From Xiphydria camelus (taxonomy: Eukaryota; Arthropoda; Insecta; Hymenoptera; Xiphydriidae): a stretch of 64,000 bases of DNA. The position numbers were made by a program, and so were the translations under genes. The stretch is taken from contig OY783196.1 of NCBI GenBank assembly GCA_963678675.1, positions 15,246,138 to 15,310,137 on the forward strand, in the 5' to 3' direction. Positions within the stretch are counted from its first letter, which is position 1; each line of letters opens with the position of its first letter. Positions 43,879 through 53,979 of the stretch are shown here, one piece after another. The notes beneath the pieces are model-generated. The model was not told the DNA's origin and searched no databases. It saw only the letters and a list, made by a program, of their open reading frames with translations.

Positions 43879-46836
43879 ATGGAGGATATTATTCAGCGTA
43901 AGTACTTCACTTTGATATATAAATATAAGCAATTTAGCCATTCAATTGTGTAGAAACCACACATTAAAGTTAACATGAAAAATTAGTTTCGAAGAAGTAC
44001 AATTTAAATTTCAACTAGAGTTAAAGTAACATTTCCAGCGTGTTCCAGCTTTGTTCTTTTAACTAAAATGTAGCTAAAGGTTTGTTGTATCTAATGACAC
44101 AAAACTTTTCTGCCCGTTTTTGCCCCTCTTTGTGGTAGATATTTTTTTACTTAAACATGTCACTTCAGATTTTATTCAAATTTGGATTTACTTTGTAATA
44201 CCTCATTGTTTCTGTATAATTATTAACGCGTATCTACAAACCTACACCTAATCACTGTAACTCACTTTTTCGTAATAAAAAAACGTCAAAATATTCTTTA
44301 AAAAATCAACCCTCACTCTCTCTAATTTAACATATCCATAGCGTATGGTGTTTTCATCTTTCAGATGGAAGAGTCTCTTATACACGCCTCGAATTATTTA
44401 ATGCTTGGCAACTGATGTCTAGTATTTCTTATAAACAAAAAGCGAAAGAATTTGAGAACACGATAATAAATTCTTTCGGAGATGAAATTGTTGAAGAACA
44501 TAGGCAAGAGATCATTCTGAATTTGAGCAGATTTTGTAATCAACTTGTTTTAAAATGGACCAGGTGTAATCGTACGAAAGACCGGTTTCTAAAAGACAAC
44601 AAAGCTTGGTTGGAAGGTATGTATTTACTTAAATTAATAAGGATACAATTATACAATTAATCCTTTCTCTCTATTATATATATTAGTGGAATCAATCTAG
44701 ACATTGGATATATGGTGTACAAGAAGTTGGGCTTCAGGGCATGAAAATAAGACCAATCGATAGCTGGAGGTCTCAATATTAACATATCAAGATGTATCAC
44801 CTGTCAATTCCTGGGAAAATTTATAACTAAAAACTATCGAAGTTTTGGCCCTAAGCCACTTTAATCATTCATTTCTCCTATATTATTTACTCAATCAAAA
44901 AAATGAAGCTACTAATTTGTAGCGGGGAAAATTTACTATAAAATTGATAAGAGAACCTACATGACAAAATGTACGGTTAATTTGTAACAATTTTTTGAAA
45001 GTCCCGGTGTACAAAAGTAATTCTGAGCATATTTCGCCAAGCAATCAGCTGTTCCCATGGTGACCACGTAATACGCGCCATGCGTAGCTTATTTTACTTT
45101 CGTCCATCGGGACTATCAAAAAATTATTATAAATTAACCGTGCATTTTGTCATGTAGGTTCTCGCATCAATTTTATAGTAAATTTTCCCCGCTACAAATT
45201 AGTAGCTTCATTTTTTTGATCGAGTAAATAATATAGGAGAAATGAATGACTAAAGTGGCTTAGGGCCAAAACTTCGATAGTTTTTAATTAATTATAAATT
45301 TCCCCGGGGATTGGCAGATGATACATTTTGATATGTCAATATTGGGACCTCCAGCTATCGATTGGTGTAATTTTCATGCCCTGAAGCCCAACTTTTTGTA
45401 CGAAATCTAGATTGATTCCACTATAATTACTTAAATTAATAAGGATAAAATTATACAATTAATCCTTTCGTTTTAAAGGTGACGTTTTACTATTCAAAAC
45501 CACGGAACTTTTTGAGCAAACCTCCACGCCCTGTGCGGCTATGTCATCAGGGGTCGGTCGGCCTTCACTTCATTTTCAAGAAAGTAGTGAACGCAGCAAG
45601 CGAAGGAAAACAAAGGAACTAATCATGACTTCAAGCCCCGGAAAGCTTTCCTATGCAGTGGGTTCGCAATTAAGATCGGAAGGGAAGCACGACGCTGCGA
45701 AATTGGTAGAAGAAGTTGTGGAATCTTCTCCTACTACAGCTTTAAAGATTAGAAAGGCGTGGATGGGTTCTAAAGTAAACCCCATAAAAGTCACTCCTGA
45801 TGAAGCCGTGTCGTTGATTATGGACACAAAACTAACGAAGAGGCAATATGCAAATATACGTTTATTGAATAAAGAAAAAAATGCAGACATATATCCTAGC
45901 TACAAGAAAATAGAAAAAGCAAAAGAGCTGTGCTATCCTTCAAAAGAAGATGTGATAGTTTCTGAATTAAGTGCTGAAGTCAATTTGCAAGCTCTTCTTG
46001 ATTTGACTCTGCAAAGAATTCTTTTAACACAAGATTTAGTTCTGCGTACGATTTCTGTAGAAGAAATATCATCCAATCTCTCTCTTACATTAATATCAAA
46101 GTGGGGGTGTGACGGGTCCACTGGACATAGTGAATATAAACAAAGATTGACTGACGGAAGCACGGACACAGATATTTTTATGACATCCCTTGTGCCTTTA
46201 CAGCTATATGCTAATAAGATTGATGGCACTAAATTAATCATTTGGCAAATTCCCCGGCCATCGTCAGTATGTTATTGCAGACCCATTAAATTTCAATTTA
46301 AAAAGGAAACAACTGCATTGTCTCAGGAAGAAATTCATCGTGTTGAACAACAAATTCAAAACCTAATTCCGTTCAGAACAAAGATCGGACACAAAGAATT
46401 TTCTATCACCCATATTCTATCTCTAACAATGGTTGATGGAAAGATCTGTAACGCAGCCACTTCGACATATTCTGCCAAAACCTGCTACATTTATAAGGCA
46501 TCTCCGAAGCAAATGAATGATATTGACGAGGCTCTGAAGAAATCAGCTGATCCAGAAACATTTAAATTCGGGCTCTCTCTACACTCTATGCATGGATTCG
46601 GTTTTTAGAGTGCTTTTTGCAAATTGCCTATAGGCTAGATTTTAAAAAGTGGCAAGCTCGCGGAGAAAATATGTCTTTGCTGCAAAAAAAGAAAGAACTC
46701 ATCCAAAAAAGATTTCGGGAGGAAATGGGACTTGCGATTGACAAAGTGAGACCTGGGGGAAGCAGTACATCGAATGATGGCAACACTGTCCGACGATTTT
46801 TCAATTCGGCAGAAAAGTCATCGGAAATTACTAATG
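43879..46836 (+). pseudogene. Transib (RAG1-like) transposase, three exons, 3' end lost
   Basis: Exon 1 (43879-43897) starts MEDIIQ and splices by C/GTAAGT to exon 2 (44365-44616; SYTRLELFNAWQ). Exon 2 splices to exon 3 (from 45479; DVLLFKTTELFEQ), all in frame. Exon 3 contains SKWGCDGSTGHSEYKQRL, the block with the first catalytic Asp in Transib/RAG1 enzymes, then WQIPRPSSVCYCRPIKFQF, VDGKICNAATS with a C-x2-Y zinc-type remnant, and after one frameshift (about 46590; stop 46606-46608) WIRFLECFLQIAYRLDFKKW and SNDGNTVRRFF. The reading ends at about 46832 where a palindromic element is inserted, so the block with the third catalytic acid is missing. Transib transposases move DNA elements with 5-bp TSDs and are the relatives of vertebrate RAG1. 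Apart from the frameshift and truncation the copy is well preserved. Confidence 0.8.
44686..45421. mobile_element. Foldback MITE in the second Transib intron, TA TSD
   Basis: The ends GTGGAATCAATCTAGA and the complement GTGGAATCAATCTAGATTTC are flanked by TA (44684-44685 and 45422-45423). The arms are about 330 bp. The intron sequence on both sides (44629-44670 and 45427-45469, TTAAATTAATAAGGATA) is also directly repeated, so the insertion lies within a 42-bp duplication. Confidence 0.85.
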
Positions 46837-46923
46837 GGGATAGGTGACCACGACTTTCGATTATATCTTGCTGGATTTTATTAGATAGGATCCTAATAGA
46901 TCGAATCCCACATTCAGACAATA

Positions 46924-48306
46924 GGGAGGTTCGGTAATTTTTTTAAAAATGAAAATCGATAGAGTTTGGATTACAAAAACGTTAACCGAAGTTGTAGCGC
47001 AAAATATTAAGAGTTAATCGTGCTATAAATATTTAAAAATCATGAATTGACGCGAGGCTAGAAAACGGGACCTCGACACGAGGCTACGTTGCGTGACGTC
47101 AGTTGCCAGACACCCCCGCCACAACGTCTAAACTATACTCTCAACGAGTAGATTTACCGTAGAAAACCCAACAGCCAGCAGTACGTATTAAGTAGTAGTG
47201 GCTTCAGCGCGGGTTTTAACGTCCACACGTCCAAAAATCACATACACTTCGTTGTCGTTGTCTCGGAACTAACTATTTCTTATTTAGTAGACGCTGCAAA
47301 GCCCGTTTAGAAGGGACAGAGTGACCAGAAATCACTCTGTACCAAGCTACACACCACATGCTCATCTGGGCCGCTAGGCCTGACGGGTTTTTTTCCGGTT
47401 GTAAAGTATTGGAAACTTTTTAGCAAGGGGGTAGGTTATAAATCTATACCCTCTTACCTTTCCTTTACGATAATAAATCATATTCTTAAACTTAGGATTA
47501 TAAATATCTAACATCGAGCAGTTTTTGCTTATTTCAATACTCTCACTCAAGAAGTAATCGATTAAATTAATGTAGAAGTTTTCTTATCTATTATAATTTG
47601 CTTTTGGGGAACATAACAATGATCCAACATTTGTTGCTACGGATTAAGGAAAAACCCCAAAAGAAGACCTTAATCAGACCAAGTAATCATTATCATTCAA
47701 TCTTAAATCTATGCTGATACATATATAGTTTGTAGATACAAATTACTCTTATATTCTAATAAGATTACATAAAAATTGATAGTATCGTGATTCAATTTAT
47801 AAAAAATTAATATTCAACAGTAATCTTCATCATATAATACGTTAGGCAAATCTTTAATACGTGCACTTCGTCGAAGTTTGTTTACTTCAGAATCTTTTGA
47901 GGAATTTACGTCAATCTTATTGTTTTTATCAACTTCATCTGTCTTAATAAGCCTGTCTGTGTTAATAAGCCTTTCCTCAAATAGAAGCTTAGCCTTATTC
48001 CCTTCTGACCATCGCTGATTCACCCCCGAAACATTTGCCGATCCAAGAGAGCCAAATAGTTAAATCACGTTCGCGCTATATGCCTGCACTGCTCCCCGGG
48101 AGAAGGCGGAGCTTGTGTCTGGCAAGTGACGTCAAACCAATAAGAAAACGTTCTCGTCCCTAACGTTATCGCCGGAGTTACAATGTGCAACTTGAAGTAG
48201 TAAATTTTATTTTTTTTTGAAAATTCTTTCACGTACATGGTTGCTTACACATGCATAATAGTTTCCATAGAGAAATAACATAAAATATTTTTGGTCCGAA
48301 CCTCCC
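46924..48306 (-). mobile_element. GGGAGGTTCGG element in the left palindrome arm, TA TSD
   Basis: The ends GGGAGGTTCGG are inverted and flanked by TA (46922-46923 and 48307-48308). Subterminal TGACGTCA-rich blocks with TTGCCAGACAC occur near both ends. The interior consists of Copia 3' debris. The mirror copy is 52416-53794. Confidence 0.7.
47814..48023 (-). pseudogene. Copia Pol linker fragment (left arm)
   Basis: The 69-residue frame ends KLRRSARIKDLPNVLYDEDY, like the integrase-RT linker of Copia Pol (RRSARIKNMSPVSYNEE in the Copia at 56880). The identical frame is mirrored at 52696-52905. RT and RNase H are absent, and the sequence continues directly into 3' untranslated/LTR-like sequence. 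Confidence 0.65.
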
Positions 48307-49353
48307 TATTATCCAGAATTATATACAGGGTGGACCAGGTTAAACGTCATTTTTTTATATGTGGTAGAACAAAAAAAAATAGATTCTAATGAGAAAATTT
48401 TTTTCAAAAATGTTTCCTAACAAAGATATAGGGTGTCAAAGTTTCGAAAAAAAAAAATGGTTTTCTCATCATAACTTCTAAACTACTTGATCGATTTCCA
48501 TGAAATTTCGCACACAAGCTAATGTCGTACAGCTGTAAGTAACAATTAAATAATTTTAAAAAATTCTCCAGTGGCGTAGATACTGGAGGCCGGTACCCCC
48601 TTTCCCCTTCCCAATCTTCGGCGCCACTGGATATTTTGCAAAGAAAATTTAATTATTGGAGATTCCCCGTTTAATTTAACCCGCCATCGCACGCGCCCTT
48701 TATTGTAACGCGGTTACACGCGTATGAGCGTCGTGCTCACTTACGTTATTTTTACCAATAACATTTACAAGTACTATAATTATGCATAAAAATGTTATAT
48801 TTTTGATAATGGAGTCACATAATAATACTTTTAATAATTAAGGAATACAATATTTTTAATAATGGAGAGTCCGATACATAAAAATACTTTTAATTAAGGA
48901 ATACAACTACTCTGTCGTCCTAAAAACAGATACCGTATCTACTGAGAGCGTACGATCTATGTACGTACGTTATTGTTCCTGAGTATGGTGTACCATATAT
49001 GGCATAAATAATTTTTTTTAAAATAAATGTTTATTTTTTCATAAATATTTTTTAAATTATTTTTTTATGAATAATAGGGGCAAAGCTGTCATATATTTTT
49101 TTCATGGGATTTACAAAAATCATACAGGAAGGGGTTAAAATGTCAGAAACGTGACTGCACGCGCAGTGAGGAAAACGTTCACATCTGGTACACTGTCACT
49201 TTGTTTAGGCACTACACCATACTAACTACATTTTAATGCGGTGCAACTTTGTTATCCCCTCCCAAAAATGATGCTAAAGGCATTCCTAGACGTTCGAGGT
49301 TGAAATTTTAGCATTGACCGTTTTGTTGTCCGAAAAGAAATATGGTGATAGTA

Positions 49354-51940
49354 CGGGAGCCAGCGACAGATTTTGGTGACAATTTGGCGCAAACTTGAAA
49401 ACCCGTTTATTTCGTAATTTGTACCTAGGAAATGCGAATTTCACTTTTCTGGCTAGCCTTCAGCGGTGCAACGCTCCGCTAGAGGGCTTCAAAAACTGCA
49501 GAATAGAATCAAAAATGTCTGAATCGAGCAAAGCCCAACCTTTTTTAATTTGGTTATGTAGACCATAAATAGTCATAAAAAACTTGTCTGGCATCATTCC
49601 GATGGTGTAAAAGCTTTCTGTTTGACCAACGAACACTGCAGAATAGAATCTAAAATGTCTGAGTCGAGCAAACGTAAACCTTGTTTTATATGTTTATTTA
49701 GACCATAAATAATTAAAATAAAATTGTCTGACATAATTCTGATGGTGAAAAAGTTGTCTGGCAAGCGATTAAAGTAGTGCGTGCGATGTCGGTCGGCCGC
49801 GCGCGCGCCATGGGACTGCACGCAAATCCTGGCTGTATGCTAAAAAATACTTCTGTTCGAAACAATTTTAAAACGCAAACTCTATGACGCAAACGATCGA
49901 CACATTGATGACGTGTCAAAGGGAGAATGTCACATTTTAGCCAATTCGTGATTTCTACATCATCTAGTTGAAAATGTTCGCATTCTTTCAGCTGGCAAAG
50001 GATTACCGGTAAAAATAGGTACAGCCAAAAGATACAGACGTTTACAATTTTAGCGTAACAGGCAAATAGAGGGAATGTGTCCGCGCGCAAATTTGCTGTC
50101 GTGTAAATTTGTTTTTTTTCGACATTCCCCCTTTCACCCTTGTACCCTTCATATATTATATGTGTTTAAGAATAACTATTTTTATGAACTCCTCGCATTT
50201 GAGCCGTAGACCGGTGTTAGGGAGAAATTCGACACTCCTTGGGACCATTTGAGTCATAAATAATATTCGGGAAATGAGTCATAAATGATATTCGAGAAAG
50301 TTCATAATTGGCACAGGGTCCCAAAAACTAGGCGATAAAGTGTGTAGTGCTCTTCCTGCATTTCATGTACTTACTGGTTGTGATTACAACCCCGCCTTTT
50401 ATAGAAAAGGAAAAACTCATCCTTTGACCTTATTAATGAAAGATGACAAATATTTGGATGCTTTTATTAAGTTAAGTGATTTAGAAACCTGCGACGATGA
50501 TGTTTTTAATACCGTTGAGGGGAGTATGTATGCAGAAAATGTATGGATTTAAAATAATTGCTGATATAAATGAAATACGGTTAGCGATCTTTAACCGCAT
50601 TTATAAGGTACATGACAAAAATGAAATTTTGGAGCTGCATTCCGATAAAGTAGATGGATCTGCAATGCCGCCATGCAGCAGAGAGTTGCGAATGCATTTA
50701 AAGAGAACAGCATACATTGCTAATCTGTTACGGCATTGCCATCTTGCACGACCGTCTACATTTTCCCCAGGAGATTACGGCTGGGAAGAATCTGAAGGAA
50801 AGCTAACATTCAAATGGTTTGAGGGTTTACAGCTTCCACAATCAGTTCAGGACATAACTTTGGAAGCTGTTGAAAATAAAGGTAGTGATAAAAAAAAATT
50901 AATTGTTCACTTCGCTAAATATGTTTCTTAAACAAATAAATGTTTGAATATTGGAACCAAACAATTCATTAATATTGCTGTAAATATTGTATATAAGTTA
51001 ATATATTTTCCAATAATTAGATTTGGTTTCCATGTACTTACAGACGATGACATGGAAAGAGAGTATGAGATGTCTGATCATTCCGAGAACGAGGACCACT
51101 CTGATGATGAGGATAACGACGATGAAACCGATAGTTCACTAATTATGTAACCATTAATACGATAAGCTTTTCAAAAAATGACCATTGAAATATCCTGACT
51201 TTTACTTACATATATTTTGTAAGTATTGTATTTAATTTATATCTAAGTGTAAATAAAAAATGTAAATTTCAATAAATCAATAACATTTATTTATTGTCTA
51301 CAAAGTTAATAAAAATAGTTATTCTCTTAAACACACATAATATATGGTTAGAAAAAATCCCAACGAGGACACGTCATCAATGTGTCAATCGTTTGTGTCA
51401 TAGAGTTTGCGTTTTAAAATTGTTTCGAACAGAAGTATTTCTTTAGCATAGGTACAGCCAGGATTTGCGTGTAATTCCATGGCGCGCGTGCGGCCGGCCG
51501 ACATCGCGCGCACTACTTTAATCGCTTGCCAGACAACTTTTTCAACATCAGAATTATGCCAGACAATTTTTTTTTAATTTTATTCATGGTCTAAGTAAAC
51601 ATATAAAACAAGGTTTACCTTTGCTCGACTCAGATATTTTAGATTCTATTCTGCAGTGTTCGTTAGCCAAACAGAAAGCTTTTGCACCATCGGAATGATG
51701 CCAGACAAGTTTTTTATGACTATTTATGGTCTACATAACTAAATTAAAAAAGGTTTGGCTTTGCTCGATTCAGACATTTTTGATTCTATTCTGCAGTTTT
51801 TGAAGCCCTCTAGCGGAGCGTTGTACCGCTGAAAGCTAGCCAGAAAAATGAAATTTGCATCTCTCCGGGGTACAAATTACGAAATAAACTGGTTTTAAAC
51901 TTTGCGGAAATTGTCACAAAAAATCTGTCGCTGGCTCCCG
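49354..51940 (+). mobile_element. Long-TIR element carrying a TGCD-family gene fragment
   Basis: The ends CGGGAGCCAGCGACAGATTTT-like (first 20 bases CGGGAGCCAGCGACAGATTT) and the complement are flanked by TA (49352-49353, 51941-51942). The arms are about 560 bp (49354-49915 and 51375-51940) and contain two tandem 125-bp subrepeats (GCAGAATAGAATC, TGTCTGA-TCGAGCAAA, TTGTCTGGCA). The unique centre holds the C-terminal exons of a TGCD-family gene. The end sequence resembles that of the palindrome at 21535-23530, which lies near the other TGCD gene. Confidence 0.72.
50312..51150 (+). pseudogene. TGCD-family gene, copy B, C-terminal exons
   Basis: From about 50330 the DNA encodes CSALPAFHVLTGCDYNPAFY and RKGKTHPL; after a frameshift at about 50520 it continues KIIADINEIRLAIFNRIYK, then PPCSRELRMHLKRTAYIANL. 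An intron (50882-51043, donor G/GTAGTG, acceptor TTACAG) joins ENK to an acidic tail (DDDMEREYEMSDHSENEDHS and following) ending at 51150. Motif order and the short acidic last exon behind a phase-matched intron are the same as in copy A (24245-25442), though the sequences are quite diverged. The N-terminal two-thirds is deleted. It is not functional. Confidence 0.7.
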
Positions 51941-52415
51941 TACTATAAGGGATTCCCTCAAAGCGCGTGCGATGGCGGGTTAAAGAAAAAAATCACCCTT
52001 GCATATTTTTGATTTGTGACTTCGTTTTTGAGATTTTTTTCTTTAAATTAAACGGGGAATCCAATAATTAAATTTTCTTTGGAAAATATCCAGTGGCGCC
52101 GAAGATTGGAAGGGGGAAAGGGGGGTACCAGCCCCCAGTATCTACGCTACTGGAGAATTTTTTAAAATTATTTAATTATTACTTAAAGCTGTACGACATT
52201 AGCCTGTGTGCGAAATTTCATGGAAATCGATCCAGTAGTTTAGAAGTTATGATGAGAAAACCATTTTTTTTTCGAAACTTTGACACCCTGTATCTTTGTT
52301 AGGAAACATTTTTGAAAAAAATTTTCTTATGAAAGTCTACTTTTTTATTGTTCTATCACGTATCAAAAAAAATGACGTTTAACCTGCTCCACCCTGTATA
52401 TAATTCTGGATAATA

Positions 52416-53794
52416 GGGAGGTTCGGACCAAAAATATTTTATGTTATTTCTCTATGGAAACTATTATGCATGTGTAAGTAACCATGTACGTGAAAGAATT
52501 TTTCAAAAAAAAAATTTACTACTTCAAATTGCACATTGTAATTCCGGCGATAACGTTAGGGACGAGAACGTTTTCTTATTGGTTTGACGTCACTTGCCAG
52601 ACACAAGCTCCGCCTTCTCCCGGGGAGCAGTGCAGGCATATAGCGCGAACGTGACTTAACTATCTGGCTCTCTTGGATCGGCAAATGTTTCGGGGGTGAA
52701 TCAGCGATGGTCAGAAGGGAATAAGGCTAAGCTTCTATTTGAGGAAAGGCTTATTAACACAGACAGGCTTATTAAGACAGATGAAGTTGATAAAAACAAT
52801 AAGATTGACGTAAATTCCTCAAAAGATTCTGAAGTAAACAAACTTCGACGAAGTGCACGTATTAAAGATTTGCCTAACGTATTATATGATGAAGATTACT
52901 GTTGAATATTAATTTTTTATAAATTGAATCACGATACTATCAATTTTTATGTAATCTTATTAGAATATAAGAGTAATTTGTATCTACAAACTATATATGT
53001 ATCAGCATAGATTTAAGATTGAATGATAATGATTACTTGGTCTGATTAAGGTCTTCTTTTGGGGTTTTTCCTTAATCCGTAGCAACAAATGTTGGACCAT
53101 TGTTATGTTCCCCAAAAGCAAATTATAATAGATAAGAAAACTTCTACATTAATTTAATCGATTACTTCTTGAGTGAGAGTATTGAAATAAGCAAAAACTG
53201 CTCGATGTTAGATATTTATAATCCTAAGTTTAAGAATATGATTTATTATCGTAAAGGAAAGGTAAGAGGGTATAGATTTATAACCTACCCCCTTGCTAAA
53301 AAGTTTCCAATACTTTACAACCGGAAAAAACCCGTCAGGCCTAGCGGCCCAGATGAGCATGTGGTGTGTAGCTTGGTACAGAGTGATTTCTGGTCACTCT
53401 GTCCCTTCTAAACGGGCTTTGCAGCGTCTACTAAATAAGAAATAGTTAGTTCCGAGACAACGACAACGAAGTGTATGTGATTTTTGGACGTGTGGACGTT
53501 AAAACCCGCGCTGAAGCCACTACTACTTAATACGTACTGCTGGCTGTTGGGTTTTCTACGGTAAATCTACTCGTTGAGAGTATAGTTTAGACGTTGTGGC
53601 GGGGGTGTCTGGCAACTGACGTCACGCAACGTAGCCTCGTGTCGAGGTCCCGTTTTCTAGCCTCGCGTCAATTCATGATTTTTAAATATTTATAGCACGA
53701 TTAACTCTTAATATTTTGCGCTACAACTTCGGTTAACGTTTTTGTAATCCAAACTCTATCGATTTTCATTTTTAAAAAAATTACCGAACCTCCC
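52416..53794 (+). mobile_element. GGGAGGTTCGG element in the right palindrome arm, TA TSD
   Basis: Mirror image of 46924-48306 at nearly 100% identity, flanked by TA (52414-52415 and 53795-53796). It contains Copia-derived sequence including a polypurine-like GAGTGAGAG followed by TATTGAAATAAGC at about 53185, comparable to the 3' LTR start of the Copia element at 60248. Confidence 0.7.
52696..52905 (+). pseudogene. Copia Pol linker fragment (right arm)
   Basis: Identical in sequence to 47814-48023 on the opposite strand. See that entry for the relation to Copia Pol. Confidence 0.65.
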
Positions 53795-53888
53795 TATTGT
53801 CTGAATGTGGGATTCGATCTATTAGGATCCTATCTATAAAATCCAGCACGATATAATCGAAAGTCGTGGTCACCTATCCCCATTAGTT

Positions 53889-53979
53889 AGTTGATAATCG
53901 ATATCGATATATTACTCAATAGTTAAAGCGGGGAAATTCAATTTTATAAAATTAGTGTTGAAGTAAATTGGTTAGTTGA
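53889..53979 (+). repeat. About 83-bp direct repeat, second copy broken at 53980/61083
   Basis: TTAGTTGATAATCGATA and the following GTTAAAGCGGGGAAATTCAA block recur at 53972-53982 continued at 61083-61160. The second copy is split by the CACTA-like element, and its intact neighbour reveals the TAA target. Confidence 0.7.

Larger units (their letters stand above)
48680..51979. mobile_element. TTAA-target element with CCCGCCATCGCACGCG ends
   Basis: The ends CCCGCCATCGCACGCGC and the near complement (GCGCGTGCGATGGCGGG) are bounded by TTAA (48676-48679, 51980-51983). Uninterrupted sister sequence at about 55360-55372 reads through TTTAATTTAAAGAAAAAAAT, confirming the TSD. TTAA plus CCC ends fit piggyBac. 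No piggyBac transposase is seen. Another element is nested at 49354-51940. Confidence 0.82.
48326..52396. mobile_element. CAGGGTGGACC MITE forming the palindrome centre, TA TSD
   Basis: The ends CAGGGTGGACCAGGTTAAAC and a near complement are flanked by TA (48324-48325, 52397-52398). The arms of about 350 bp (48326-48679 and 51984-52396) are about 92% alike and contain TCTCCAGTGGCGTAGATACT and GGGGTACC-rich sequence. Other copies are at 54587 and 55020-60766. The centre is interrupted by the TTAA element. Confidence 0.8.
46834..53883. mobile_element. 7-kb palindromic element, near-identical 1.5-kb arms, TA TSD
   Basis: It begins ATGGGGATAGGTGACCACGA and ends with the exact complement; TA flanks both ends (46832-46833 and 53884-53885). 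The arms 46834-48325 and 52397-53883 are almost identical: I saw one mismatch in the long parts compared. Both contain the same nested element (GGGAGGTTCGG) at the same site. The centre is a CAGGGTGGACC MITE at 48326-52396, itself interrupted. The palindrome truncates the Transib gene. There is no transposase of its own; the superfamily is unknown beyond the TA target. Confidence 0.75.

Noticed and set aside
48985..49140. Separate element sharing GTACCATAT and AGGGGTTAA with the MITE at 61295-61703
   Set aside because: Only short blocks match and no ends or TSD could be defined, so it is mentioned in the MITE entry only.
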